Source: Luxibacter massiliensis (GTDB lineage: Bacteria; Bacillota; Clostridia; Lachnospirales; Lachnospiraceae). Taken from it: DNA of 64,000 bases. Shown one piece after another: positions 17,068-25,222 of this stretch. Numbering within the stretch: position 1 is the stretch's first letter; every line of letters begins with the position of its first letter. Under the pieces are notes generated by a model. That model made no database searches. It saw only the letters and a list, made by a program, of their open reading frames with translations, and had not been told where the DNA came from. The position numbers and the translations under genes were made by a program. The DNA lies in the NCBI RefSeq assembly GCF_900604355.1, contig NZ_UWOE01000001.1:1054001-1118000 (forward strand), written 5' to 3'.

Positions 17068-17922
17068 ATGATCTTGGAAGCGATTAGCTGTAAGCAAAAA
17101 ATCAGAGGTATGATGAATCATCTTACGAACACGGAAAACAAGATTGCCAGATATGTTTTGGATAATTATGATACTGTACTGAGCAGCAACATTACAGAGC
17201 TGGCAGAAAAGGCGGGCGTCAGTGACGCTTCAGTAGTACGTTTTTGTAAGAGCCTTGGGTATAAGGGATACCAGGATTTTAAAATTAATGCCGCCAAGGA
17301 TATCCTCCCAAGGGAAAAGCACTTGAATCCCAGCCTGGAGCCGTCGGATGATATGGGGACAATCTGCAAAAAGATATTTGGCACAGAGGTTGCTGTATTA
17401 GACAGGACTTTTGCCGGCCTTGACATGAAGGCTGTAGAGCAGGCCGCCCGTATGATCAGGGATGCCAAAAAGTTAGTAGTGTTCGGAAGCGGCGGCAGCC
17501 TCCTGGTGGGGAAAGACGCCCAGCATAAGTTTTTAAAGATTGGGATCCAGGTATATGTGTATGAGGATATGGACATGCAGCTGATGGCATCTTCCCTAAT
17601 GAAAAGCGATGAAGTGGCGCTGTGCATCTCACATTCAGGCTATAACTCCAATGTGGTAAACTGTATGAAGAATGCCGGCGAGAACGGGGCAGGGCGGATT
17701 GCTTTGGCCAGCCAGGGGAAGACGCCGGTTTCCAAGAATGCGGACGTGGTGCTCTATACTGCATCCGAGGAGACGATATTTAAGTCTGAGTCTGTAAGTA
17801 CAAGAATTGCACAGCTTGCGATTATTGACTGTCTCGTGGCTATTGTAGCCTTCGAAGATTACGATGATTCCTACCAGGCTATCCAGCAGACCCGCAGGGC
17901 CACGTCCCAGAATAAGTTTTAG
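17068..17922 (+). CDS. RpiR/MurR-family transcriptional regulator with SIS domain
   Basis: A 284-residue regulator: N-terminal HTH_6 domain (NITELAEKAGVSDASVVRFCKSLGYKGYQDFK is the recognition region, about 41-72) and a C-terminal SIS domain binding a phosphorylated sugar (VFGSGGSLLVGKDAQHKF, then CISHSGYNSNVV, about 185-197). Such proteins sense pathway sugar phosphates. Position downstream of the catabolic genes and the TGAAAATAA palindromes at the operon promoter suggest it controls that operon. The start is uncertain: GGGGGG lies directly against ATG 17068 but six bases before TTG 17074, and TTG 17053 is also in frame. Confidence 0.92.
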   Translation: MILEAISCKQKIRGMMNHLTNTENKIARYVLDNYDTVLSSNITELAEKAGVSDASVVRFCKSLGYKGYQDFKINAAKDILPREKHLNPSLEPSDDMGTICKKIFGTEVAVLDRTFAGLDMKAVEQAARMIRDAKKLVVFGSGGSLLVGKDAQHKFLKIGIQVYVYEDMDMQLMASSLMKSDEVALCISHSGYNSNVVNCMKNAGENGAGRIALASQGKTPVSKNADVVLYTASEETIFKSESVSTRIAQLAIIDCLVAIVAFEDYDDSYQAIQQTRRATSQNKF

Positions 17923-17978
17923 TGCTGGGCGGCAATACTGCGGCACATAGGTTATAAAATAAAGAAATAGAAGAACTG

Positions 17979-18010
17979 GCCGGCGCCTGCACAGTATTGC
18001 AGGCGCCGGC
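17979..18010. terminator. convergent hairpin between the RpiR and DeoR genes
   Basis: A perfect 13-bp GC-rich stem (17979-17991 with 17998-18010) in the 103-bp gap between two convergent regulator genes. T-rich sequence follows weakly on both sides, so it probably ends both transcripts. Confidence 0.7.
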
Positions 18011-18025
18011 GCTATTTTGGCCTGG

Positions 18026-18802
18026 CTACTCATCGGCAAAAATGATATTGACGCCCTGGGCCTTTAGGGAGGAGAGTGTCTTTGCATCTGCCGTAGAATC
18101 AGTGATCAGTGTTTTTAAAGAACTCACATCCAGAATTTTAAATGTATTTGTCTTTCCCAGTTTATGGCCGGTAGCTACCATAATGATTTTACTGGCGCAG
18201 TTGCTGGCGATGTTTTTGTATAATTCAGCTTCCTGATAAATATTTGTTGTCACGCCGTTTAAGGCGTCAATGGCATTTGCACCCAGAAAGGCCATATCCA
18301 CAAAAATAGAATTGATTACCTGTTCTGTATACGGCCCGATTAAAGATTTCGTCTTTGGCCGGCATTCACCCCCGCAAAGTATCATAGTTATATGTTCATT
18401 ATCCGTATATACAGGCGCCAGTGCGTTGTTTGTGACGATTGTGATGCGTTTATTGCCCAGATGCTTGATAATACTCAATGTTGTGGTTCCGGAACCGAGA
18501 AAGATAGTAGAATTATTTGGTATCATAGACGCGGCAACCTTCCCGATCAAATCTTTTTGAAAAGAATAATCTTGAGTTTTATCTGCAACTGTCTGTTCGC
18601 TTGCCGGTTGGATAAACCTGGCCCCTCCATGAAAACGTTCAATTAAATGTTCTTTTTCCAGCTCTTCAAGATCCCGGCGTACGGTTAGTTCTGAGACCTG
18701 AAGCGTGGATGCCAGAAAGGAAACTCGGCAGTTTCCGTGCTCTTTCAGCAATGATATCATAGCACGCTGTCTTTTTTTTATCTGTTCTTTACTCTGTTTC
18801 AT
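18026..18802 (-). CDS. DeoR/GlpR-family transcriptional regulator
   Basis: A 258-residue sugar-phosphate-responsive repressor. The N-terminal DeoR helix-turn-helix (FLASTLQVSELTVRRDLEEL, about 29-48) is followed by HGGA and a C-terminal DeoRC effector domain with the SGTTTLSI loop (about 103-110), ILCGGECRPKTKSLIGP and DMAFLGANAID. Read divergently from the fucosidase/ABC cluster across a 400-bp control region containing matching repeat boxes, so it most likely represses that cluster and itself. The effector is probably the phosphorylated product of the cluster's FGGY kinase (inference). Confidence 0.92.
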   Translation of the reverse strand: MKQSKEQIKKRQRAMISLLKEHGNCRVSFLASTLQVSELTVRRDLEELEKEHLIERFHGGARFIQPASEQTVADKTQDYSFQKDLIGKVAASMIPNNSTIFLGSGTTTLSIIKHLGNKRITIVTNNALAPVYTDNEHITMILCGGECRPKTKSLIGPYTEQVINSIFVDMAFLGANAIDALNGVTTNIYQEAELYKNIASNCASKIIMVATGHKLGKTNTFKILDVSSLKTLITDSTADAKTLSSLKAQGVNIIFADE

Positions 18803-18827
18803 CTCATTCTCCTACTTGTCTATTAAC

Positions 18828-18858
18828 TTTTATGAATACTTTGAGTTGTTTTATGAAT
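18828..18858. promoter_or_regulatory. direct-repeat operator candidates for the DeoR regulator
   Basis: TTTTATGAAT at 18828-18837 and 18849-18858, start-to-start 21 bp (two helical turns), 26-56 bp upstream of the DeoR start codon on the minus strand. The same box, inverted, builds the palindrome at 19141-19160. Confidence 0.5.
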
Positions 18859-19099
18859 GTTTCTAGTTTTCCCTTACAATATGAGTATAGATGGAAATTG
18901 ATGAAAATGGAATCATTAAATGAAAAATAGAGAAAAAATATGTAATATTGTAAGAAAAACTAAATTATGGAACACATAAAATATATATAATACACAACTC
19001 AATATAAAAGTTTATAAAAATCCAGATAGGAACTATATATTGTGAAATAATAATAAAATAATAGAAAAAAGAGGAATAATTATTCGTATATGCTGTTTA

Positions 19100-19128
19100 T
19101 TGACAAAATGTCTATAAAAAGATACAAT
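19100..19128 (+). promoter_or_regulatory. promoter of the fucosidase/ABC transporter operon
   Basis: Near-consensus TTGACA (19100-19105), 17-bp spacer, TACAAT (19123-19128). Transcription should begin near 19135, just before the operator palindrome. Confidence 0.8.
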
Positions 19129-19140
19129 AAATTTAACAAA

Positions 19141-19160
19141 AAGTTCATAAAAATGAACTT
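19141..19160. promoter_or_regulatory. palindromic operator candidate at the transcription start
   Basis: AAGTTCAT-AAAA-ATGAACTT, a perfect 8-bp inverted repeat directly downstream of the -10 box, where a bound repressor would block initiation. Each arm resembles the TTTTATGAAT boxes near the DeoR gene. Confidence 0.55.
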
Positions 19161-19202
19161 GGAACAAGTAAAGGTGCAAAAACGTACAAAAAGGAGAAGA
19201 AG

Positions 19203-20519
19203 ATGAGAAAAGGATGGAAAAAGGCAATTGCATGTACACTTGGTTTAACAATGATTTTGTCACTGACAGCCTGCGGAGGCGGAAGCAAAGATTCAAAGAG
19301 CAGTGGGACGGGGGAAGGAAATGAAATTGAAATCCGTCTTACATCCAGATGGGGAGGTGAGGAAACACTTTCGCAGTATTTCAATGAAAAGATAGAAGAA
19401 TTTAACGGACTTGATAATGGGATTACGATAGTTGCAGATAATGTCACCGATGAGCAGCAGTATTTTGATAAATTGAGCTCCCAGTTTGGTGCAGGTACCC
19501 AGCCTAATGTATTTATTAATTATGGCGGGACAAGTATTCAGGATTACATAGAAGGCGGCGTCCTGCTGGATTTAGAGCCGTATTTTGAAGAGGACACTGA
19601 ATGGAGAGATTCTTTCCTGCCCTTGTTTGAGAATTGGCAGGAAGACGACGCCACATATGGCGTTCCGGTGATGCTTTATCAAATTTTACTTTATTACAAT
19701 AAAGATATATTAAGTGAAAACGGACTTGAGGCGCCTGAGACAATCGAAGAACTGGAGGCCGCATGTGAGAAGCTTACTGGGGCGGGAGTTGTTCCTTTCC
19801 AGTTGGGAGAAAGCAGTAATTTCCGTGCAGGCCATTTGCTCAACAATCTGTGCTATAAGGCCTATGGAGAGGATATCGCTCAGAAGCTTGCGGACAGGGA
19901 GATTAACTACGACTCACAGGAAATGCTGGATATGTACGCTCTCATCCAGGAGTGGAATGGAAAAGGCTTTTTTGGAAGCAATCCCCTGAGTGTTGATAAT
20001 AACGGTGAAAAGGCGGCGTTCCTTTCCGGGCAGAGCGCTTTTAGATATGATGGGGCGTGGTTTGTGGGAGAAATTACAGGCACGGAAGTGGATGGAGCCG
20101 CAGATGTTACGGCATTTCCATATTTTGCTGACAAAGAAGAGTATAAGACATGTGTGCAGGGTGGATCCGGCCAGGGATTTTCTATTACAGACAGCGGCGA
20201 CGAAGCGGTAAATGACGCGGCAGTTGAAGTCGTGAAATATTTAACTTCCCAGGAGTACTATGCAGGACTTGAGAAGGCAAGCAACGGAGGGATTTATCCG
20301 GTGAAATTTGAATCGGATCCAGAAACAGAGATTGATGATATGACCGTGAAAATCAAGGGGATTGTAGATGAGGCCACAGCGTTCCATGGAGATATGCAGG
20401 AGGTTGATCCGGAAACTCATATGCTCAATACAGTCAGGACAGCACTGCAGGGACTTTTCCTTGACGGAACCCCGGAAAGCTGCGGAAGTGAGATTACAGC
20501 CCAGGAGGAAGTGAAGTAA
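19203..20519 (+). CDS. ABC sugar transporter substrate-binding lipoprotein
   Basis: A 438-residue family 1 (MalE-like) extracellular solute-binding protein. Signal peptide with lipobox LTAC, Cys24 lipidated, then a Ser/Gly/Lys linker. Typical features: IRLTSRWGG (about 42-50), QPNVFINYGGTSIQDYIEGG, YGVPVMLYQILLYYNKDIL (about 157-175), and GQSAFRYDGAWFVGEI. Binds an oligosaccharide and delivers it to the two permeases encoded downstream. No ATPase gene is present, as is usual where a shared MsmK-type ATPase serves many systems. Followed by a hairpin that probably limits transcription of the distal genes. Confidence 0.94.
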   Translation: MRKGWKKAIACTLGLTMILSLTACGGGSKDSKSSGTGEGNEIEIRLTSRWGGEETLSQYFNEKIEEFNGLDNGITIVADNVTDEQQYFDKLSSQFGAGTQPNVFINYGGTSIQDYIEGGVLLDLEPYFEEDTEWRDSFLPLFENWQEDDATYGVPVMLYQILLYYNKDILSENGLEAPETIEELEAACEKLTGAGVVPFQLGESSNFRAGHLLNNLCYKAYGEDIAQKLADREINYDSQEMLDMYALIQEWNGKGFFGSNPLSVDNNGEKAAFLSGQSAFRYDGAWFVGEITGTEVDGAADVTAFPYFADKEEYKTCVQGGSGQGFSITDSGDEAVNDAAVEVVKYLTSQEYYAGLEKASNGGIYPVKFESDPETEIDDMTVKIKGIVDEATAFHGDMQEVDPETHMLNTVRTALQGLFLDGTPESCGSEITAQEEVK

Positions 20520-20561
20520 GGAAAAACAGGATATTGCATGAAGAATGCGGGATAAAGACAG

Positions 20562-20606
20562 GAGGGAGCCGCTGCAAATATAAGGGATTCTTGGCAGCGC
20601 TCCCTC
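20562..20606 (+). terminator. intra-operon hairpin after the binding-protein gene
   Basis: GAGGGAGCCGCTGC (20562-20575) pairs with GCAGCGCTCCCTC (20594-20606), with one bulged base. Only a weak T-rich tail follows, so partial termination or 3'-end protection, giving more binding protein than permease, is more likely than a full stop. Confidence 0.55.
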
Positions 20607-20642
20607 TTATATTGACATAGTAGTCTGACAGGAGGATATAAG

Positions 20643-21941
20643 ATGGACGGGAGATTTAAGAGAGTAGAGTGGATGATGGACGCCAGATTTGGACTGTTTA
20701 TTCATTGGGGACTTTATTGCATCAATGGAGTAACAGAATGGAAGCGTTCTTATGAGCGCTTGACAATTGAGGAATATGAGCCTTATTTTGAGGAATTTGA
20801 CCCTGTGGATTTTGATCCTAAGGCGTGGGCGAAAATGGCCAGAGAAGCAGGTATGCGTTACGCTGTCCTTACGGTAAAACATCACGAAGGATTTTGCCTG
20901 TTTGATTCAAAATATACAGAGTATAAATCGACCAATACAAAATGCGGGAGGGACCTGGCCAGAGAGTTTGCAGAAGCGTTTCGGGCAGAAGGGCTGAAAG
21001 TGGGGTTCTACTATTCACTGTTTGACTGGCATCATCCAGATTATCACCATTATGGCGACCTGTACCATCCCATGAGGGACAATGAGGCATATAAAGATTA
21101 CACATATGATTTTGATAAATATCTTATGTACATGCACAATCAGATTCGTGAATTGCTCACAGATTACGGAAAGATAGATATTCTTTGGTTCGACAATTCA
21201 TACGGGGATATGCGCGGAGAGAAATGGAAAGCAACAGAACTGGTACGTATGATCAGGAAGCTGCAGCCAGATATTGTGCTGAATAACCGGCTGGAATGTA
21301 ATGCATCGGCCAAGGGCAGTATCAGTACCGAGAATCCCACCGAGTATGCGGGGGATTTTGTGGCCCCAGAACAGATCGTTCCCCCGGAAGGGATTCTGGA
21401 CGATATGGGAAACGATCTTCCATGGGAAGCGTGCTGTACAATGAATAATAGTTGGTGTTATACGCCAAATCCATATAATTATAAAGATGCCAGATGCCTG
21501 ATAAGAAAGCTGGTTGAATGCGTCAGCAAGGGCGGAAACCTGCTTGTAAATATCGGGCCCAATGCAAGAGGGAAATTCCCCAAACCTGCTGTGAGAGTAT
21601 TGCAGGATATGGCGGAGTGGTTCGAGGACTATGGCAGATCTATTTGGGGATGTGGAAAAGCAGGCCTTGGGAAACCTGACTGGGGATATTATACAAGGAG
21701 AGGCAAAATGGTATATGCCCATCTGCTTCAGCAGGAGATAGGGCCGGTGGCGCTGAATATTCCTACTGACAGAATCAAAAGAATACGGAGAGTGTCGGAT
21801 GGGTCAGAAGTATTGATTGTCCGGCCATGGGTGACAGAACTGTTTCCGGAGTATACGTTTATTAATTTTCAGGAACCGATCCAGGGGACATTTCTTTTGG
21901 AAAATGACATAGATACTGTGCTGGAGATCGAACTTAAATAA
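20643..21941 (+). CDS. alpha-L-fucosidase, glycoside hydrolase family 29
   Basis: A 432-residue GH29 enzyme releasing terminal L-fucose by the retaining mechanism. N-terminal catalytic barrel with RFGLFIHWGLYCINGVTEW (about 15-33), the substrate His pair in LTVKHHEGFCLFDS (about 77-90), and the nucleophile Asp184 in LWFDNSYG; GGNLLVNIGPNARGKFP (about 298-314) is the barrel's closing signature, with a short beta domain after it. There is no signal peptide, so it acts in the cytoplasm on imported fucosylated oligosaccharides brought in by the surrounding ABC transporter. AGGAGG precedes the ATG. Confidence 0.93.
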   Translation: MDGRFKRVEWMMDARFGLFIHWGLYCINGVTEWKRSYERLTIEEYEPYFEEFDPVDFDPKAWAKMAREAGMRYAVLTVKHHEGFCLFDSKYTEYKSTNTKCGRDLAREFAEAFRAEGLKVGFYYSLFDWHHPDYHHYGDLYHPMRDNEAYKDYTYDFDKYLMYMHNQIRELLTDYGKIDILWFDNSYGDMRGEKWKATELVRMIRKLQPDIVLNNRLECNASAKGSISTENPTEYAGDFVAPEQIVPPEGILDDMGNDLPWEACCTMNNSWCYTPNPYNYKDARCLIRKLVECVSKGGNLLVNIGPNARGKFPKPAVRVLQDMAEWFEDYGRSIWGCGKAGLGKPDWGYYTRRGKMVYAHLLQQEIGPVALNIPTDRIKRIRRVSDGSEVLIVRPWVTELFPEYTFINFQEPIQGTFLLENDIDTVLEIELK

Positions 21942-21957
21942 GAAAGGGGCAAACCTG

Positions 21958-22833
21958 ATGAAGAAAAGAAAGAATCTGCTCTGGTCCATTGCATTTATTT
22001 TGCCGGCGCTCAGCCTAGTGTTTGTATTTCTTTTGTACCCAGTGTTCGAGGCTGTGCAGCTTTCCTTTTATAAGTGGACAGGAATCGCCAGTGCAAAACC
22101 TGTGTTTGTCGGACTGGAGAACTATAAAGCCATATTCCAGGCGCCAAATTTCTGGCTGTCTATGAGAAATTCACTGTTTTTTATGATAGGTGGGTTTTTG
22201 ATATTGATGCCGCTGGCATTTCTGCTTGCAAAGATTATTACATCTCATATCCGCGGTGTTAAGTTTTTTAAAGTGTCATATTATCTGCCGGTGATGCTCC
22301 CTGTTACAGCCGTGGGCCTGATTTGGGTATATATGCTTCAGCCTGACTGGGGGCTGGTCAACTCGCTTCTTGAGAAGATAGGGCTGAGTGAGTGGGCGCT
22401 TAATTGGCTGGGAACGCCCACGGTGAATGTTATTGCCGTTGTACTGGTTAATGAATGGATATTTGCCGGGTTTAATATGCTGATTTTCGCGGCAGGACTG
22501 GTGTCTATTCCCCAGGATGTGTATGAATCTGCCAAGATAGACGGCGCGAACAAGTTCAAAACGCTGGTCTATATTACCCTGCCGCTGATGAAAGAATCAT
22601 TTAAAGTATTTTCGGTACTTTGTATATGCGGCTGCCTTAAGACCTTTGACCTGATGTTTGCCATGACCGGGGGAGGGCCTAACCATACTTCTGAAGTTCC
22701 GGCCACTCTGCTCTATACAGAGGCGTTCAGCTCTAAGAATTTTGGGCGGGGCAATGCCATAGGAGTTGTGATACTTGTCCTGGGACTGGCGCTGAGTATT
22801 GGCCTGAATAAGGCGATGAAATCTGAAGACTAA
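21958..22833 (+). CDS. ABC sugar transporter permease (MalF/UgpA type)
   Basis: A 291-residue inner membrane protein with six hydrophobic helices and the ABC-facing EAA loop (YESAKIDGANKFKTLVYITLP, about 189-209). Opens with the common LWSIAFILPALSLVFVFLLYP segment. Functions as a heterodimer with the next gene's product, which starts 14 bp downstream. Confidence 0.94.
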   Translation: MKKRKNLLWSIAFILPALSLVFVFLLYPVFEAVQLSFYKWTGIASAKPVFVGLENYKAIFQAPNFWLSMRNSLFFMIGGFLILMPLAFLLAKIITSHIRGVKFFKVSYYLPVMLPVTAVGLIWVYMLQPDWGLVNSLLEKIGLSEWALNWLGTPTVNVIAVVLVNEWIFAGFNMLIFAAGLVSIPQDVYESAKIDGANKFKTLVYITLPLMKESFKVFSVLCICGCLKTFDLMFAMTGGGPNHTSEVPATLLYTEAFSSKNFGRGNAIGVVILVLGLALSIGLNKAMKSED

Positions 22834-22847
22834 GGAGGAGGGAGAAT

Positions 22848-23669
22848 ATGAAAAAAGTATCAGATGGAGCGTTTCGTGTGTTTGCATGGCTGTGGGCTCT
22901 CATTACACTCTATCCCCTGATCGTTACGGTATTGTGTTCGTTTAAGGACAACAACGGTATTTATGGAAGTATGTTTGCCCTGCCAGATAACTGGATTGTC
23001 CAAAACTATAAGGATGCCTTGCTGTCGGCTAATATGCTGCGGGCAATCGCAAATTCCCTGCTGCTTGCAATTACTACGACGGTGCTGGTAGTCATAGTCG
23101 GCATACTGGCATCGTACATATTTGCAAGGATGAAGTATAAGTTTTTGACGCCCTGTTTTATGTTGTTCATGCTGGGGGTCATGATCCCCATACATACGAC
23201 GGTTATTCCTATTTCAAGGATAGCTGCTAATCTGGGGGGGTATGACAGATATTGGATGCTTGTCCTGGTATATACCACATTCCAGCTGCCCCAGGCTATT
23301 TTCCTGATGACCGGTTATATCAGAGGAATCAGTAAGGAACTTGATGAAGCGGCGGTGATCGATGGATGTAATATGGTGCAGATATTATTTAAAATCATTC
23401 TTCCCATATCAAAGCCAATTATTGCCACAGTATCCATCATTTCCTTTGTGTATGCATATAGTGAGCTGATTTTTTCGGTTATCCTTTTGTCTACACCAGA
23501 AAAATATCCGGTATCCAGAAGCCTGATGTATTTCAAGGGCGACTTTTCAGTCCGTATGGGCCCGATCTTTGCTTCCATTGTCCTGGCCGTGCTGCCGCTT
23601 ACCGTGATTTACCTTTTGTTCCACGAGAAGGTGCAGGCGGGCATGTTGTCCGGATCTGTGAAAGGGTGA
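22848..23669 (+). CDS. ABC sugar transporter permease (MalG/UgpE type)
   Basis: A 273-residue permease with six helices and the EAA loop DEAAVIDGCNMVQILFKIIL (about 166-185). YPLIVTVLCSFKDN near the N-terminus and the tail FHEKVQAGMLSGSVKG are typical of the CUT1 subfamily. AAGGAGGAGGGAG precedes the ATG. It partners the preceding permease. Confidence 0.94.
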   Translation: MKKVSDGAFRVFAWLWALITLYPLIVTVLCSFKDNNGIYGSMFALPDNWIVQNYKDALLSANMLRAIANSLLLAITTTVLVVIVGILASYIFARMKYKFLTPCFMLFMLGVMIPIHTTVIPISRIAANLGGYDRYWMLVLVYTTFQLPQAIFLMTGYIRGISKELDEAAVIDGCNMVQILFKIILPISKPIIATVSIISFVYAYSELIFSVILLSTPEKYPVSRSLMYFKGDFSVRMGPIFASIVLAVLPLTVIYLLFHEKVQAGMLSGSVKG

Positions 23670-23675
23670 TGCAAA

Positions 23676-25166
23676 ATGAAGGATCATAATAGGCTGACAG
23701 CTGTGATTGATGTGGGGACATCCAGCGCAAGGGTGGCCCTTGTGGAAAGCGGGGGAAAGATCGTATGGTTTTGGCAGGAAAAACATGGCTTATACATATT
23801 GGATGAGAAAACTGTACTGCAGGATCCGGAGGAAATTATGCTCCATATATGGAAGATGCTGGAGAAAGCGGCAGAGTGGACCACAGAGAACCACTTTACT
23901 TTAGAGTGTATCTCTGTAACCGGGCAACGTTCCTCTGTCATCCCAATGAAAAGGGACGGCAGTATATTGGAAAAGGCTATTTCCTGGAGAGACACAAGGG
24001 CATATGATATCTGTTTAGAATATAAAGCGCAATTAGAAGAGATATACAACATAGCAGGAATAAGACTGTCGCCAGTGTTTTCAGCGCCTAAGATGGTACT
24101 GTTAAAAAGAACCATGCCCAAGATATATGAAGATGCATATAAACTTGCTGGATTCCAGGAGTATGTGATTAAGAACCTTACAGGCCGCTTTGTGACAGAC
24201 GTCACCATTGCAAGCAGAACGGCGCTTTTGGATATACGGACTTTACAGTGGTCAGAACGTTTGCTGCACCTGTTTGACATTGATTCCGAAAAATTATGCA
24301 GATTGATTCCAGCCGGGGGGATGGCCTCAGATGCAGTTTCGCGTATAAAATCACTCTTCCGTACACAGTCAGCCATCCCGGTTCTTTCAGCAGGGGGGGA
24401 TCAGCAGTGCGCCGCCCTTGGCCTGGGGTGCCTCCGAAAGGGGGACACAGAGATGAATTCAGGAACAGGGGCCTATATAGCCACTGTCTGTGATTCACCA
24501 GTATTAGACAGTAAGATGAGAGTGAATTGTAATGCTTTCTCTATCCCAGGTAAATGGATTGTGGAGGGAACTGTCTTAAGCGCGGGGAAAGCGGTGGAGT
24601 GGCTGAACCGGGAGATTTTTGGAGCTGGCACTGAGGATATGAAGGAGTTTATGAAAGCCTGTGAGAAGGCGCCGGCAGGAGCCAACGGAGTGGTAGCGGC
24701 AACCACGTTTATGGGAAGCGGCACGCCGCAGTGGAATGCGAAAGCCAAAGCAGCGTTCCTGGGAATAGGGTTTGGGAATACAAAATCAGATTTTCCCAGG
24801 GCCTTATTAGAAGGAATTGCCGCCGAATTATTAGAATGCCTGGAAACAATGGAGGATCTGACGGGGCAGAGGCCTGAAGTTATACGTGCTGCGGGCGGCA
24901 TGACTGCAAACAGCGTTTATTGCCAGATACTTGCGGATATGTTCAGCAGAAAAATATGCAGGCCGCAGATATGTGAGGCGACGGTAATGGGAGCGTGGAT
25001 TACGGCCCAGATGTTTCTCGGCAATGTCAAAACCTATGAAAGCGCCTATGAAATGTTTGGACGCCAGGAAGGCAAATATTACGTCCCAAACAAGGAAAAC
25101 CAGCAGATATACCGTGAAGGCAGCAGATTAAGGGTTCATTATATGGAATATTTTAAAAAGAGGTGA
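23676..25166 (+). CDS. FGGY-family carbohydrate kinase
   Basis: A 496-residue sugar kinase unrelated in detail to the one at 8351. N-terminal loop AVIDVGTSSARVAL (about 9-22), TGQRSSVIPMKRDG (about 88-101), nucleotide-binding SAGGDQQCAALGLG (about 238-251) and the C-terminal RAAGGMTANSVYCQILADMF. Six bases follow the permease gene, so it belongs to the transporter operon. A fuculose/rhamnulose-type kinase is possible, but the cluster lacks a recognisable fucose isomerase or fuculose-phosphate aldolase; the substrate is unassigned. Confidence 0.88.
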   Translation: MKDHNRLTAVIDVGTSSARVALVESGGKIVWFWQEKHGLYILDEKTVLQDPEEIMLHIWKMLEKAAEWTTENHFTLECISVTGQRSSVIPMKRDGSILEKAISWRDTRAYDICLEYKAQLEEIYNIAGIRLSPVFSAPKMVLLKRTMPKIYEDAYKLAGFQEYVIKNLTGRFVTDVTIASRTALLDIRTLQWSERLLHLFDIDSEKLCRLIPAGGMASDAVSRIKSLFRTQSAIPVLSAGGDQQCAALGLGCLRKGDTEMNSGTGAYIATVCDSPVLDSKMRVNCNAFSIPGKWIVEGTVLSAGKAVEWLNREIFGAGTEDMKEFMKACEKAPAGANGVVAATTFMGSGTPQWNAKAKAAFLGIGFGNTKSDFPRALLEGIAAELLECLETMEDLTGQRPEVIRAAGGMTANSVYCQILADMFSRKICRPQICEATVMGAWITAQMFLGNVKTYESAYEMFGRQEGKYYVPNKENQQIYREGSRLRVHYMEYFKKR

Positions 25167-25222
25167 CCTTTTATATCAGTGGAGAGCGGCGGGTTTATAA
25201 TAGAAGAGGAGAAGGTACTGCC

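Larger units (their letters stand above)
18803..19202. other. 400-bp AT-rich divergent control region
   Basis: No gene is seen. Contains two direct repeats TTTTATGAAT (18828, 18849; 21 bp apart) next to the DeoR start, a strong promoter for the transporter operon (19100-19128), and a 20-bp palindrome (19141-19160) made of the same box in both orientations. The remainder is very A/T rich. Confidence 0.7.
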
